Source: Marsupella aquatica | Taxonomy: Eukaryota; Marchantiophyta | Direction of reading: 5' to 3' | Length of the DNA stretch: 64,000 nt | Assembly (NCBI GenBank): GCA_973895155.1 | Contig: OZ316897.1 | Span: forward strand, 9,610,001 to 9,674,000 | Shown here: positions 48,002 through 59,549 of the stretch, in pieces | Numbering within the stretch: the first letter of the stretch is position 1 | How the letters are laid out: each line of letters begins with the position of its first letter | Notes under the pieces: generated by a model | Database searches by the model: none | What the model was told of the DNA's origin: nothing | The model's input: only the letters and a program-made list of their open reading frames with translations | Made by a program: the position numbers and the translations under genes

Positions 48002-48340
48002 CTGCTCAGATCACATGCATATTAAAAATCATGAATACATGCGAAGTAGCATATGAATAGGACCAAACAATAAACACATCACAGACAAAACATCTCTCCT
48101 TGCTTACAATTCAGCCCATCCTTTCCTCAGATCAGCCTCCAATTCAGCAATAGCCTTATCCACAATGGCTCGTTGTGCCAATGCTTGCCTTTCATACTCA
48201 CCCACTTCATGCATGTTGTCCATGTTCTGGATGTTTTCACAATGTGTATGCAATTTCCAAGACATCATAAAACAAAACAAAAAGGTACATTTTATAGTTT
48301 TGCAATCAATGCATGCTTATTTAGGGTTTGCAGAGTTTTG

Positions 48341-49593
48341 TTATTCATCCTCGACCTCTACAAATGGCATCTCCCCTTCCCCTTCCCAAATTTCTACTCT
48401 GGTTAGAGGAATATAATCTATCCCAGATTGAGTAACACAAGCAGACTGAACGTGAGGTTGCTCAAAGGCTTTGTGATCATCCAAACTGAACTCTACTGCC
48501 TGCTTTTCCACTCTCCGACTCCGGGCTTGCTTATGGCAAACAACTCGCCATCCAGGGGAACCCTCCACATCAAGGAAGAAAGCCTGCTCCACTTGAGATG
48601 GAAATACAAATGGCTCCTCCCACTCTCCCAATCTTTGGTTGAAATTTGCTAGCAAGAATCCGTCCTGGTCCCGCTTCATGGTGGGCCGTCCTCCACGCCA
48701 ATCTGGTCTTACCCATGCACCTTTCATGATAATCACTTTTTCAGTTGTTCCCCCATAATTGAGAACCCAAATTGCATCCAACTCTCCCACATAGCCCATT
48801 TCCATCCACCTCTGTTGTCGGGGATTTTGGTGCTCAAATACAGAAATCAACCCAGAATCATATGATACAAAATTATCAGTCTCCTCCCCTCCCCTTACTC
48901 TGAAGTGATTCCCATATGTTGTCATCTGCTTGTAACTTTGAATAGTTCTTCTGGGTGCATTGGACATCAGATACACATCTCTATCCATATTTGGATGATC
49001 TCTGTGATGATGTCGAATTACATCACGGATCCATTCTGCCTTCAGAGGAAAGCTTGAAAAGTTGTTGATAGAATGGGCTTTCTTTTGCCTCTCATACTCC
49101 CTGACACAACACAAATCAGCAGGATTAAATTAGCTTGCCTCACTAAACAGTACCGGCATAACCAAGCACAAAGCAAATTGTACAGACATTATAAGCATAG
49201 AAATTATAGGGGGGAATGGTGTGCTCACTCCAACCATGGGCGCATGCCCTCCGTGTTTTGTAAAACAAAGTCATGAGCAAGATCTTTCACTCTCTCACTC
49301 AATCTGAATGACCTGCTAGCACCTTTCAGCACTTCATGGGTAACTCCATCATCTGATTCACTCTGCCATACCCTCCTCTTTACATGCTCATACTCTGCCA
49401 TGTACTCCGAGAGGTACCCCAATGTCTCATCCTTCATGTAACCCAAGGCCATACTAGCCTCAGGCCTATAATATGTCCTTATATGACCTTTCAGTAACTT
49501 CATGTAGCGCTCTAATGGGTACATCCACCTAGCACCCACAGGTCCAAAGTGACCTACTTCTTCTACAGCATGAATAATCAAATGAGTCATCAC
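48341..49593 (-). pseudogene. CACTA TNP2-type transposase, C-terminal part
   Basis: Two exons' worth of the transposase remain. At 49593-49225: MTHLIIHAVEEVGHFGPVGA, RWMYPLERYMKLLKGHIR, RPEASMALGYMKDETLGYLS, which is the DUF4218-type domain next to the catalytic core. At 49114-48341: FRVRGGEETDNFVSYDSG, MGYVGELDAIWVLNYGG, VRPDWRGGRPTMKRDQDGFL, EEPFVFPSQVEQAFFLD and GWRVVCHKQARSR, which is the DUF4216-type domain. The N-terminal zinc-finger and catalytic parts are absent beyond 49600, so the gene cannot encode an active transposase. The frame within the remaining pieces is open. Confidence 0.75.
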
Positions 49594-49599
49594 ATCAAA

Positions 49600-50671
49600 G
49601 ACAGAAAAATATGCAAATGTTCCCTTCCCCGTTGACTGTCCACCCGAGACGAAAGCATTTGAAATCCATATTTAATCATGGTCATTGAAGACTATAGACA
49701 TGTGTGCGGTACCTGAATAATCATGAAATTACTTTCGTGTACAGTGGCATGCATGTGTATTACCAACAGAAATCCTCCAGGTCCCCTCTTCATTACAGAG
49801 TACGCTTTGGTATCTCCATAGGTATCTTGCTAGTGTTCCTGCCGTCTGGAAAATTGAGAAGGAAATTAACTCATCGTGCACATGAAGCCTCTCGTCCATG
49901 GACATGCTTTTGTTAATTAACTTCAACAATTCTACTGAGACGTACGGGGCTTATTACGACTATTCCTTTCAATGTTATCAATCGACCACGAATCTTTGAC
50001 TGGAGGAATTAGTTGACAATGTTTGACTGGAGGAATTGACAACAATGTTGAGAAGTCAAGAACGAGGAGCTTACAAAGATGTTGTTGTTTTCCGACAGAA
50101 CTCCTAACCCCGCAGAAGCAAATTTACTTGTTGCACAAGTACTAAACCGCATGGGAAAGATGGCACCAGCGGAAGTCCCATATAATTTACTGGAAAAACA
50201 TGTCGTGCATCCAATTTGGTCATTATATTCACGTAATCCGATGACAAAGCATAAGACACTTTCGGGTTTTGCCAATTTTTGTGATCCTAATGTTTCCCCA
50301 TGGACACGTAGGTGCTTACAAGTTGGATTTTGACTGCTAACTGTGACTTACTGTCCCAGTCAGGGTTCCTAAGATCTATAATGGTCATGCTCCTACATAC
50401 CATGCACACTTCAACCAGGCAGGCATGCACACAAGTTTCACTTCAGGTAGCGCACCATATATTTAGCTGCAAAATAGAGTAATAAAACAACAGAAAAATA
50501 TGCAAATGTTCCCTTCCCCGTTGACTGTCCACCCGAGACGAAAGCATTTGAAATCCATATTTAATCATGGTCATTGAAGACTATAGACATGTGTGCGGTA
50601 CCTGAATAATCATGAAATTACTTTTGTGTACAGTGGCATGCACGTGTATTACCAACAGAAATCCTCCAGGA
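49600..50671. repeat. Pair of 180-bp near-identical direct repeats flanking a 710-bp spacer
   Basis: The segment from ACAGAAAAATATGCAAATGT to ACCAGAAATCCTCCAGG-type sequence (through CCCCGTTGACTGTCCACCCG and GTCATTGAAGACTATAGACA) occurs at about 49600-49780 and 50490-50671 with only about two differences. The left copy starts exactly where the CACTA transposase homology ends. The repeats do not begin TG and end CA, so they are not obvious LTRs. The spacer carries an 84-codon ATG frame (50079-50333) without a recognisable domain. Confidence 0.85.
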
Positions 50672-50889
50672 ACTGTTTCATAGCTCCTCTGAAAATACAT
50701 GTTTCATGTACAGTCCTTCGCAAAAGACTTACCGGATCAACAAGCATGCGGGAAGCTTTGCTTGCCTGGAAAACCCTAGTGCTCGTATTTCCTAGGATCC
50801 CATAGGTACTCCCATGGATGGCCGCAATGACGCCAGCCCTTCATCACATCAAACGGTAGAGAGTAGGCATAGGGGTAGGTGAAAATCCA

Positions 50890-51290
50890 ACGGTTGTGAG
50901 AAGGCGCATGGTACTCTTTTCTTTTTTGGCTAGAGTTTGCCTAGTGGGACAAAAAATGGCTCGCAACAGTTTTGCCACATCATTTCACATTTTATAAAGA
51001 TTCTCGACAAAAGATTGGATCATTGTGAGAAGGCACATGGTACTCTTTTCTTTTTTGGGCTAGAGTCGTGCCTAGTGGGCCAAAAAATGGCTCGCAACAA
51101 TTTTGCCACATCATTTCATATTTTATAAAGATTCTCGACAAAATATTGGATCATTGTGAGAAGGCATATGGTACTCTTTTCTTTTTTGGGCTAGAGTCGT
51201 GCCTAGTGGGCCAAGAAATGGCTCGCAACAGTTTTGCCACATCATTTCACATTTTATAAAGATTCTGGACAAAATATTGGGTCATTTTGA
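50890..51290. repeat. Three tandem copies of a 131-bp unit
   Basis: GAGAAGGCRYATGGTACTCT, TTTGGGCTAGAGTCGTGCCT, AGTGGGCCAAAAAATGGCTC and TTTTATAAAGATTCTCGACA recur in order with a period of 131 bases (starts about 50898, 51028, 51159). Similarity between copies is very high, which suggests recent duplication. Confidence 0.9.
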
Positions 51291-53449
51291 TGAAAAGATG
51301 CCACCTATGACAATGCGTTTAATAACCTTTTCTTTCATTGGGAGTATTATGAGAAATGAGGGGTCTTTTCCCTTAATGCCCTCACACATGGTTAATTTAT
51401 TTATTATTCTGTCCCCTCACACCATATTGTTTGAAATTTGGCAAGTTCCAACCTGCTCTTGAGGAGTTTTTATTTGGTGTCTGTTTTTATGTGTTTTCTG
51501 TTTAATTGGGATAAAATATTTTGAGGTGAGAAGGATGATTTCTGTTTTATTGGGGGGGAGGGGGTTTGGGGGGGGGGGAATTGTTTAGGATAGCATTTTA
51601 ACTATTTTTTAATTCTATTGTTTGTTCTACAGAGGAGAAAGCCACTTTTGTGTTTATTAAGTGTAACATCTTAGCTTCTCTGATTTATATATATATTTTA
51701 TGGTTCCAAATGAAATCCACTTTAAACTATAGTGCAAACCTACACCCTAACCTCTGTCATTAAACTTAAAGAAAAACCAAAAATGTACCACTACAACTAT
51801 ACAAAACAATTGATGCCAAACATAGTAGAGTAAGTATGTGATCTTCAAACAAATTCTGAAATCCGTTATTACACTTCTTAAAATTCAACTACTCAGGATT
51901 GAAGAGGAGAAGCGGATGAAAAGTAGGATCCAAAAAGCAACGAGAAGAAATATTGGTGCCCTAAACCGGTCAGGTCATAACGAGCATCCTTCCCGCCGAC
52001 CCGGTGATGAAATAACGGTCAGCCAAGTTCATAAATAAGTGTGTAGTGGTGCCCTTAGTATGCTTAGTGTTGCCCTTTGTAACTTCCCAACATATAAACA
52101 GTCAAACAATTCACAGGGACATTTTGAATTTCACATTTAGTGTGCCACCGGGAACGAGATTGACTCCAAATTTCCTCTTGTTTTTGCTTGTAGATTGCAG
52201 ACGATCTCGTTTTTGTATGTAGGCTACAGACGATCATCAAGATCAAGAATGTGTGCTTGCAGAACGATTGCTTGTAGATTGTAGACGTTTACAAAACGAT
52301 TGGTTGCAAAACATTCTTGCTTGTACATTGCATACGACGATCGCCTATGTGTAATCAAATGACGACCACAGATTGGGATTGGGATTGTAGATTTTGTAGC
52401 AGTTCCCTGGGCTTTTTGTTTGTAATGTGGGTACAACCTTTCTCTTCGCTGCTTCTGCCCCTTCAATAACTTGTGTGACTTGGATATCTATTCCTAGTAA
52501 CATTCTGGAAATGTGAACATAGTCCTTGTCAACTATAGCACAGTTTGTGCTTCCTTTGTTGGAAAAGTTTTGCTGCCATTCAAACACAACCTTGCCTTCC
52601 TGAAATGTTTATCCGGATGAAACTTTGGTGACAACTCAGCATATACAGTGTTCTAGAAGATCGTCTCTCAAGTACAAAGAGACATCGTTGGCAAAAATGA
52701 CACAGCCAGCGATTCATTATTCACATTTGCCTCGGATCACCAAGAAGCTCGTAGCAACAATGTACAGGCATTGGCAATGGCAATTCCACGGGATCGCGTC
52801 TTGTAGATTGTATGGCTTTTTGATCCAATCCTCCTATTTCAGCTAAGGCAATCAAGAGCTATAAATCCTTATGCAAACCTCCCGCGGGATGAGAAGGCTA
52901 TTATAATGGTGGCACCTTGTAGCAATTCCAAATGCTGGGAAGGCCTTGTAAGTAGAATTTGATGGTTCAGATAACAATGGACAATCAAGGCAGGGGCAAC
53001 ATTCGAATGTGAGAAAACAAGCCTGACTAACCTTAGCCAAAATGTAAAAATGCGGGGCTGGGTTTTTGGTAGGCAGTCGGGGAGAACCGAGGCATATTAA
53101 TGAGTATATAGGGTTTAGTCCCTGTGAATCCTAAATGGCGGAAATATGGCAATCCGACATGACATTCTTGAGGCTCGCAAATTTGGAAGGTGAACACAGT
53201 GCCACTCTATGATGACGTTTGCCATCTCTAACTCCAGCATGACATCAATTACCATGACATTAATACATATGGAATGTATGAGACGAGGTAAAAGGCAACA
53301 ATATGCTAACGTTATAGAAATGACTTGATGCACGACACACTTCCACTTTACTGAAATTGATAAAAGTGCCACAATGAAAAGTGATATTCCAAGGTAAAAA
53401 ATGATGCCTCCTCCAACAACTCTACATCCTTGATGTCTACATCTCATCA
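51291..53449. other. Intergenic region, no gene seen
   Basis: A G-rich run lies at about 51551-51579. Between 52150 and 52340 the motif GCTTGTAGATTGYAGACG and variants recur about five times in loose tandem. Open frames of 60-80 codons have no recognisable domain. Confidence 0.4.
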
Positions 53450-53932
53450 CTATGGGGACTCTGGATAGTCAGAAATTGTTTTACGCCACTCATCCCATTC
53501 CTTCTTTGCTTTAGTACGCCTCTCTTGGACATTCTTTCGAAGTTCGGCAATCTTGGACTCAACCATCCTCTCTTGGTAAGTAGCACACTCCTCTTTTGTG
53601 TATGTGGATGAACAACGGATTGGCTGATCCGGCTGCAACTTGAATGGCATGACATCAACTAGAGCAGAAGCCTCTTTACATGCATATATCCAATCCCATG
53701 CGATGATATGGTTGTGCTGCAAATGATACGCCAGCAGAAAATCTGTCTGTTCAAAGTAGCAAACTACTGTTTTCCAATCAGCTGCAACAATGTGAGTGGT
53801 CTCCTCAAAGATATGTTTCTCCCATTTCCCACCACCAAGAGCCAGTGCATGCACACATTGCTCAAAAACTCTGTCCACTTTGCCATCGCTACTGAGTAAG
53901 ATGGCACAAACACCTTCAAACATCTTAGCCAT
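53450..53932 (-). CDS. Small BRCT-like protein, single exon, 160 aa
   Basis: An ATG-started frame (MAKMFEGVCAILLSSDGKVD). The first 95 or so residues follow the pattern of a single BRCT repeat: FEGVCAILLSS (first strand), VFEQCVHALALGGGKWEKHI (helix and Gly-rich turn), EETTHIVAADWKTVV (the T-H-I-V strand), then HNHIIAWDWIYACKEASALV with the signature Trp and Cys, and MPFKL. The C-terminal 60 residues are charged and probably helical (ESKIAELRKNVQERRTKAKK) and end in YPESP. BRCT repeats bind phosphopeptides or DNA ends in repair and checkpoint proteins. A stand-alone short BRCT protein is unusual, so this may be a fragment or retrocopy of a larger repair gene. It lies in transposon-rich DNA. 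The domain call is from pattern only. Confidence 0.5.
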   Translation of the reverse strand: MAKMFEGVCAILLSSDGKVDRVFEQCVHALALGGGKWEKHIFEETTHIVAADWKTVVCYFEQTDFLLAYHLQHNHIIAWDWIYACKEASALVDVMPFKLQPDQPIRCSSTYTKEECATYQERMVESKIAELRKNVQERRTKAKKEWDEWRKTISDYPESP

Positions 53933-55790
53933 TCCCTATTACAAAGTCGTTCCACTCAAGCCACCAGGAAGAATTGTTTGCAGTTCAATGTCTTTACAAT
54001 TTCTGGTTCATAGTAAGTAAATTCCCCACAAAGGCAAAGAATGGTATGACAAGTGCTGCCCAAGATGACTCTAACTTAATGTCATCAGAAGACGTGACAT
54101 GAAGGTATGTAAGTATGTTAAGGTGTTCTTTGAGAATGTACGTATTAAAATTTTATGTCATCTTTCAAAGCCTAAACTTAGCCCATAATGAATGTCCTCT
54201 CTCACAACCTAAACTTAGCTTGCAAATGTAGATGTGCCTCCTTGCCCATTCCATGCCACTCCCACACCCCCACGACGTCCCTGAGAATTTGTACTTAGGT
54301 GAAAAAGCACACCAGTCCCTTGGCCTCGCTTCCGGCCAAAATGTCCAACTCCCTCACAAAAGATTTTATGGCAAGCAACATTGCCACCATTGATTGACCC
54401 CATACGGTTAATTAAAGATTGTTTGAGTATGGGCATGCACACTCCCCTCATTCCTTCGTTAGCGGGCTCTTCCTTGGTTCTCCATTTGTCAGGTTACCCT
54501 TGCCCATTCCTAAAAGAAAATTGTGCCCATTTTAAAAGACAACAAACTCCTGTAGCTGACTATTTAAACCCTAAACCAAGCAGCCAACCAGGCTGTTCAA
54601 CACTACTAGTAAATTGATTAGAAGATATCTAGGATGGGTTCCCTCCTACTTGTTAAGTCTCCATCTTGCCACATGGTGAAATTGCATTAAACACCTTTCA
54701 GCCCCCCAACCAGCTTTCATCCCCTCTTAATTCCCTATTGGCTACATGCACAATTGTTGGATCCTTTCCCCTCCTTTAATTAGATCACGGATCAAGGTAC
54801 AGTCGCAACAACGCTGTATTTACGCTAACCACTACCTTAAGGCGTCAATGAATGATTGTGGCCAGCTATACATAGGGTAGTCCATAGAAAAAATTGTGTT
54901 TTTACCACTTCACACAAGTGGAGTTTTAACACGTGACAGACTATTTTGCAGTAAGGACATTGAGCTGGTAGGATAAGGACACCTTCCAGTTCACATAAAC
55001 CCAATCATATCAAACCACATTCAATTGATAAGTCTTTCCTAAAGGTACTACAGCGTTGGAAGGACCAGTGTAGTCTTTCACTCATATTGTTATTTGGTTT
55101 GACTGAATCCATAACAGCGGAGCAGAGAGCAGAGCAGCCCACCTTGACAAAAGGTTTGTCCTTGGAGTTTTTATGTTTGCTCTTAGGTAGTCTATAGCTT
55201 TGAGTAGAACCTCTACGTACTTGTGCATAGCTTGGAATACAATGGAAATTAATTGCAAAAGTAAATTGCTAGCTTGGCTAAAGAGAATAACTTGGCTCCC
55301 AAATTGTCACCTAGACTACTCGTGAGGAAAGTCTACTGTCGCCTCAACATCGATAATATGAGGAAGGATTGTTTACCCTTGTCGGAAAACAAGGGTGAAT
55401 TTTTTATGTGCAATGGAAGAAGATGGAACCAGGGTCGTGGCCTTGGTCATGGCTTGTAGTGAGCACAGAAAAAAAGACTGGCGTTATTGGACAATTCCTT
55501 TTATGAAGCCTTTCAAACAATTGATGATTGTTGGCAACAAGCATAAGAGTTCTCATGTTTGGAGGTAATTTTTGGGACTCTACACTTTGGTTTCATCATT
55601 GCAGTGCATCAGCCATGACTAACATTTTATTTTCTTATGCAGTCCCAACAGCATTGTTGGCAGGCAAAGGACCGCATTCAGTTCTTTTTTACATTCCAGC
55701 ATGGATAATCTCAGGTTCATTTCATCTTTGCTTCATCAAGTTTTGTTGAATGTACTTAGCTTTTGATTAATGTTTTATGTCACACCATTC
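53933..55790. other. Intergenic region, no gene seen
   Basis: Open frames at 54215-54617, 55274-55459 and 55528-55749 are short and carry no domain I can name. Two related segments (about 54160 and 54200) repeat TCTCACAACCTAAACTTAGC-type sequence. A short GGAGCAGAGAGCAGAGCAG repeat lies at about 55120. Confidence 0.4.
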
Positions 55791-56389
55791 TGAGTAGTGT
55801 AGTAGTATATCGTGCTATTAGAGTATGTACGTTTGGTATGAGTGCTATTGGAGCCGATAAGGTTCTGTCAGGTTTGTGTGAGAGGGTACTTCTCACTTGT
55901 GAGGCATTGAAAGGTCATCTTTCAATGTTGAGCCTTGGAGAGAGAGGAGCTTGAGGAGCTTGAGTGTGGCTGTGGTGACTGTGAGCTCCGCTTGTGTAAC
56001 GTGGATTCCTTGAGTAGTGCAAGGTGCGTTGGCTTGACATACGTGTGTGATCGGATCAGTGCGGGATCGATGGGGTATTGTTGACCGGGATCGTTGCACC
56101 GATTGTATGGGAGATTACATTGAAAGATCACATTCGAAATCTGTTGTACGGACTGTGCGGATAGAAGTTCGATTGATTGAGTTGTCGACGGTTCGTGGTA
56201 GCTCGGATCGTGTGTTGTTATCGAACAGATTGTTGGTATCTTGACCTGTATCGTTGTTGTTCGATCGGCCTGTTTCCTGATCGATGTACAGATCTGTGAT
56301 TGGTGACAGGTTTTGAGTTGGAGGTCGATTGATGATTCATGGAGGAAAGCGAATGTTGAGTAGATGTTGGACAGTGGAAGTCGATCCGT

Positions 56390-56480
56390 GAGGCTTCAGA
56401 TCCGATTGCCGGCTACTGTGAGGCTTCAGATCTGATTGTCGGCTACTGTGGGGCTTCAGATCTGATTGCCGGCTATTGTT
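56390..56480. repeat. Three tandem 30-bp units in the retroelement leader
   Basis: The unit GAGGCTTCAGATCYGATTG plus YCGGCTACTGT occurs three times in a row (56390, 56420, 56450) with one to three changes each. Confidence 0.9.
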
Positions 56481-56694
56481 GGACGATGTTGGCAAGGCGC
56501 AGGTGAAGCGACGGCTCTTTTCCTGAAGGAACGGAGCTGCCAATGCCCCGTGCGACGGTATCATCGTTTCAGTGAAAGAAACGAGGGTCAAAGGTGTTGA
56601 ATCAAGCTGCTGCCAATTCTGCGTTTTTCATGAAAGAAATCGACAGTTTTCGGGAGCTTTTCGTGAAGGAAGTAGTCGTTTTTGGGGTCAGGTG

Positions 56695-56890
56695 TGAGGC
56701 GCATGAGGCCACCCATCCCGAAAGTGCTCCCAACCGCGAGCGCGAAGTCACCCATTGCGAGCGCAGGCAGGCGCGAGGTCGAGGTCACCCATCCCGGGGC
56801 TATTCCGGGCCGTGAGCGCGAGGGGAGGCACAAGGTCGAGCGCGAGGAGGTCACCCATCCCAGGGCTATTCCTGGCCGCGAGCGCTTAAC
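56695..56890. repeat. GC-rich repeats with CACCCATCCC core
   Basis: GAGGTCACCCATCCCRGGG followed by CTATTCCKGGCCG and GAGCGCGAGG recurs two to three times in imperfect form. Confidence 0.75.
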
Positions 56891-57431
56891 TGGCAAGTTC
56901 TCATCCCACCTTGTGTACACACAAGCTTTGACAACTTGTTGTTTAGATTCAAGCGCCAGGGGGCTTTATACACTTCCCGGTTTGTTTAGAGGCCTATTTT
57001 AGGCCAAATCAGAGGCTGTTTTAGGGTTTTTGATACTTCTGAGTCCATCTAGACTCACAGATTGAACCAATTTTGCCTTGGTTCTCATCTACAACATTGG
57101 AGTGCCATTGTGAAGCCTATTATGAAGGCTCTTCCTTGAACCTTATGCACATTGTCATATTGATTTGCATTTGCTTTTGTGTGGAGAGTTGAATGGTATC
57201 CATTCTTGTTTCTGGATCCTCTTCACACATGTTTCCTGTTTATGCGCCATGTTAGTTTCGTGTGGGCGCTTGATTCCATAGGAGTGATCCGGGTTTGCAA
57301 CTGGACATTCTAGTGTGCTGTGTATTTCTCTCTTGGTGATGTTGGAGTGATGCCCAACACACCATGGTGAGTGCTTGTGGTGCTGACAGGGATAGATTGC
57401 CCTTAGGGTTAGCACATAGATTAGGTTAGGG

Positions 57432-58830
57432 TTGGTCACCACGGATTCTTCTGGTGCTGCTGGATTACCCGATGAACGACGGACCGGTTTCACTCGGAGT
57501 GGGGCACAGTTTTGGCCAACGGCATTGGTAGCAGTCAGCAGTGCAGCTTCAGACAGTGATTTTGATGAGGACTCAGTGACCAGTTCTCCTCATCATCAGG
57601 TGGTTGCACCTTTGTTGTGGGATATGGACGAGATGTACGGGGCTACAAAGGGCCCATGACGATACTCTGGTGCAGTTGGCACAATTGATCTGGATGACTT
57701 CATCCAGGAGTTTGATACGTGGTGCGATATGCAGACATTGCGTAATGTCACGTTGTTTACCCCTTTCATGGCATGGAAGGGATTATTCCAGCATTTGGAG
57801 GGGTCACCCATGGATGACTACCATGAGTTTCGGAAGGCTCATTTGGTTGAGATTGAGGCATGGAGGCAGCATTGGTTGCCTAATTACGTGTCCATCACCT
57901 ATGGCACTAGTGCGGCTGCCCAACCAATTACCACAGCTGCTGCTTCTTCTAGTAGCACTAGCCAGAGTGGCACACCATCCACCAGCAGCACTCCAGCAGC
58001 ATCCACCACTACTCCTGCCGGTGTGATTGTGACAGGAACTGGAGTTGCGCCAGCATTTAATCCTGTGGTGGAATTCTTTGAGGTACTGAAGTAGAACTAT
58101 CAGGGTGTGAGAACTGATAAGTTGAAGGGTCTTCAAGAGTTCCAACGCAAGACTGGAGAGAGCCTACGTGAGGCATACACACGTATGCGCAGATTGATCA
58201 CTGTCACCAAGGGAGTGACAGAGGCTCAGGCAGTCCAGTTTTGGTATGCAATTCTGGACAGAGAATTGCGACGCAGAGTGAGAGATGTCACTCTACTTAG
58301 GGATGCAGATCCCACATTAGTAGTTGTTTTCATCCTTTCTGAGCGCATTGAGCTCAATATGGTGAATGAGAAGGTGGTGACTTTCGGATTTGCCAAGGAA
58401 GCACCAAAGGCTGCATCTACATCCACACCACAGCCTACTGCACGGAAGAGCCAGAGGGAGAAGCCTACTGCACGAGAGTCTACTAGCCAGAGACCTGTGC
58501 CCTCTTATGCTGGACAACAGTCAGGATGTTGGACCTGTGGTGGGGATCATGCACAGAGATATTGTCCAGATCATAGAGGATCAGGGGGAGCATCAGCGCC
58601 TGATCAGCGACAGTGTGATCACTGTGGAGCTCCTGGACACACCAAGGATAGGTGTTTCTCACTCCACCCTGAGTTACGGAGAGGAGGATCCCGTACACAT
58701 GATCAGGGAAGAGGAGGAGGAGGTAGAGGTGGTGGACATGGTCGTGGCATGCCACATGCAGAGAGACAGGGAGGTGACGCTGCCCCTCCTATAACCATAG
58801 ATCCAAAGGATGCTAAGATTGCTCAATTGG
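57432..58830 (+). pseudogene. gag: Gypsy gag: capsid-like region, two zinc knuckles, RGG segment
   Basis: The frame contains VGTIDLDDFIQEF, MQTLRNVTLFTPFMAWKGLF, YHEFRKAHLVEIEAWRQHWL, a Ser/Thr-rich linker, then LKGLQEFQRKTGESLREAYT, RMRRLITVTKGVTEAQAVQF and LDRELRRRVRDVTLLRDAD, the usual retrotransposon gag pattern. Two zinc knuckles follow: CWTCGGDHAQRYC (C-x2-C-x3-H-x4-C) and CDHCGAPGHTKDRC (C-x2-C-x4-H-x4-C, canonical), then an RGG-rich basic stretch. TGA at 57657 and TAG at 58092 break the frame. No in-frame ATG precedes the conserved part; the frame opens after a stop at 57417, and a TTG at 57432 sits where a start might have been. Encodes the particle protein and RNA-binding nucleocapsid. 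Confidence 0.85.
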
Positions 58831-59549
58831 AGCAACAACTAGCTGCCATGGCTAGTTCCCAGGTGAGACCTAATTCTGGTGATGGGGCATCTACATCCTA
58901 TGGACCTTCCACATCCCATGGTCCTTCCACATCTTATGGAGCTGATGGAGACCTTGCCACCATGGGATTCATGTGTGGCACTGCACATATTGATGCATCA
59001 GCAGCTTTGACACGTGGGGCAGCCAAAGCTCTTGAGCCCCGAGGAGCAGTAATGGAGTTAGATCCACAAAGGGGGGATGCACGTCGGCAGACAAAGCTTC
59101 CTCAGTCTTTTACATTATCAGAGACAGTTCAGACTGCCTCTATGAACCCGGTTCGGACAAACCCTGATGTGGGTAAGTTGGCAGAATCAGGTAGTGATGC
59201 AGTAGGGATGACAGGTACCTTGCTGGGGGCGGCTACTGCCATAGTACGCACCCCATTATTTTCAGTGACAGACATGCTAAACTTGGGAGTTGGTCCTGCA
59301 GAAGTGTTCAGATTGGCAGCTACACTCTGTGAGGACACTCCAGTGGTTGCTTCCCATGCAGAAGCAACTTGCAGTGTTGATGCAGTGAAGACCATGCCAC
59401 CTACTGCTACTAGTGAGACATGGCATGCAGCAGCAACGAGGTTGGTGGATTTACCAGCACACCCTGCATTTGAGAGGACTAGGTTTAAACCTAGTGTTGT
59501 GTCATTGGATAATCGGAGGGGTATCTTCCGATTAGTTGGGCCTTGTGGA

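Larger units (their letters stand above)
43584..49600 (-). mobile_element. CACTA (En/Spm) DNA transposon relic, transposase on the minus strand
   Basis: One terminus is CACTAGTAGAAAACGGGGTC at 43584, the CACTA-type end. It is followed by about 1 kb of degenerate subterminal repeats. On the minus strand lie a Tnp1/En/Spm-like accessory gene (about 45027-48001) and the C-terminal half of a TNP2-type transposase (48341-49593). The transposase stops being recognisable at about 49600, where a 180-bp segment begins that recurs 890 bases further on. No second CACTA terminus was found within the window, so the far end is probably lost or displaced. Confidence 0.75.
55791..57431 (+). other. Probable 5' LTR and leader of the gypsy element, boundaries not resolved
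   Basis: This stretch precedes gag and has no gene of its own. Base composition rises to GC-rich between about 56390 and 56900, with tandem 30-bp units and CACCCATCCC-containing repeats. The downstream LTR is outside the window, so the LTR ends cannot be fixed by comparison. No clear match to a methionine-tRNA primer-binding site was found between 56900 and 57430. Confidence 0.4.

Noticed and set aside
50079-50333. 84-codon ATG frame between the 180-bp repeats as a gene
   Set aside because: No domain or splice support; noted only within the repeat entry.
58390-58794. 134-codon frame overlapping gag
   Set aside because: Alternative-frame shadow of the zinc-knuckle region of gag.
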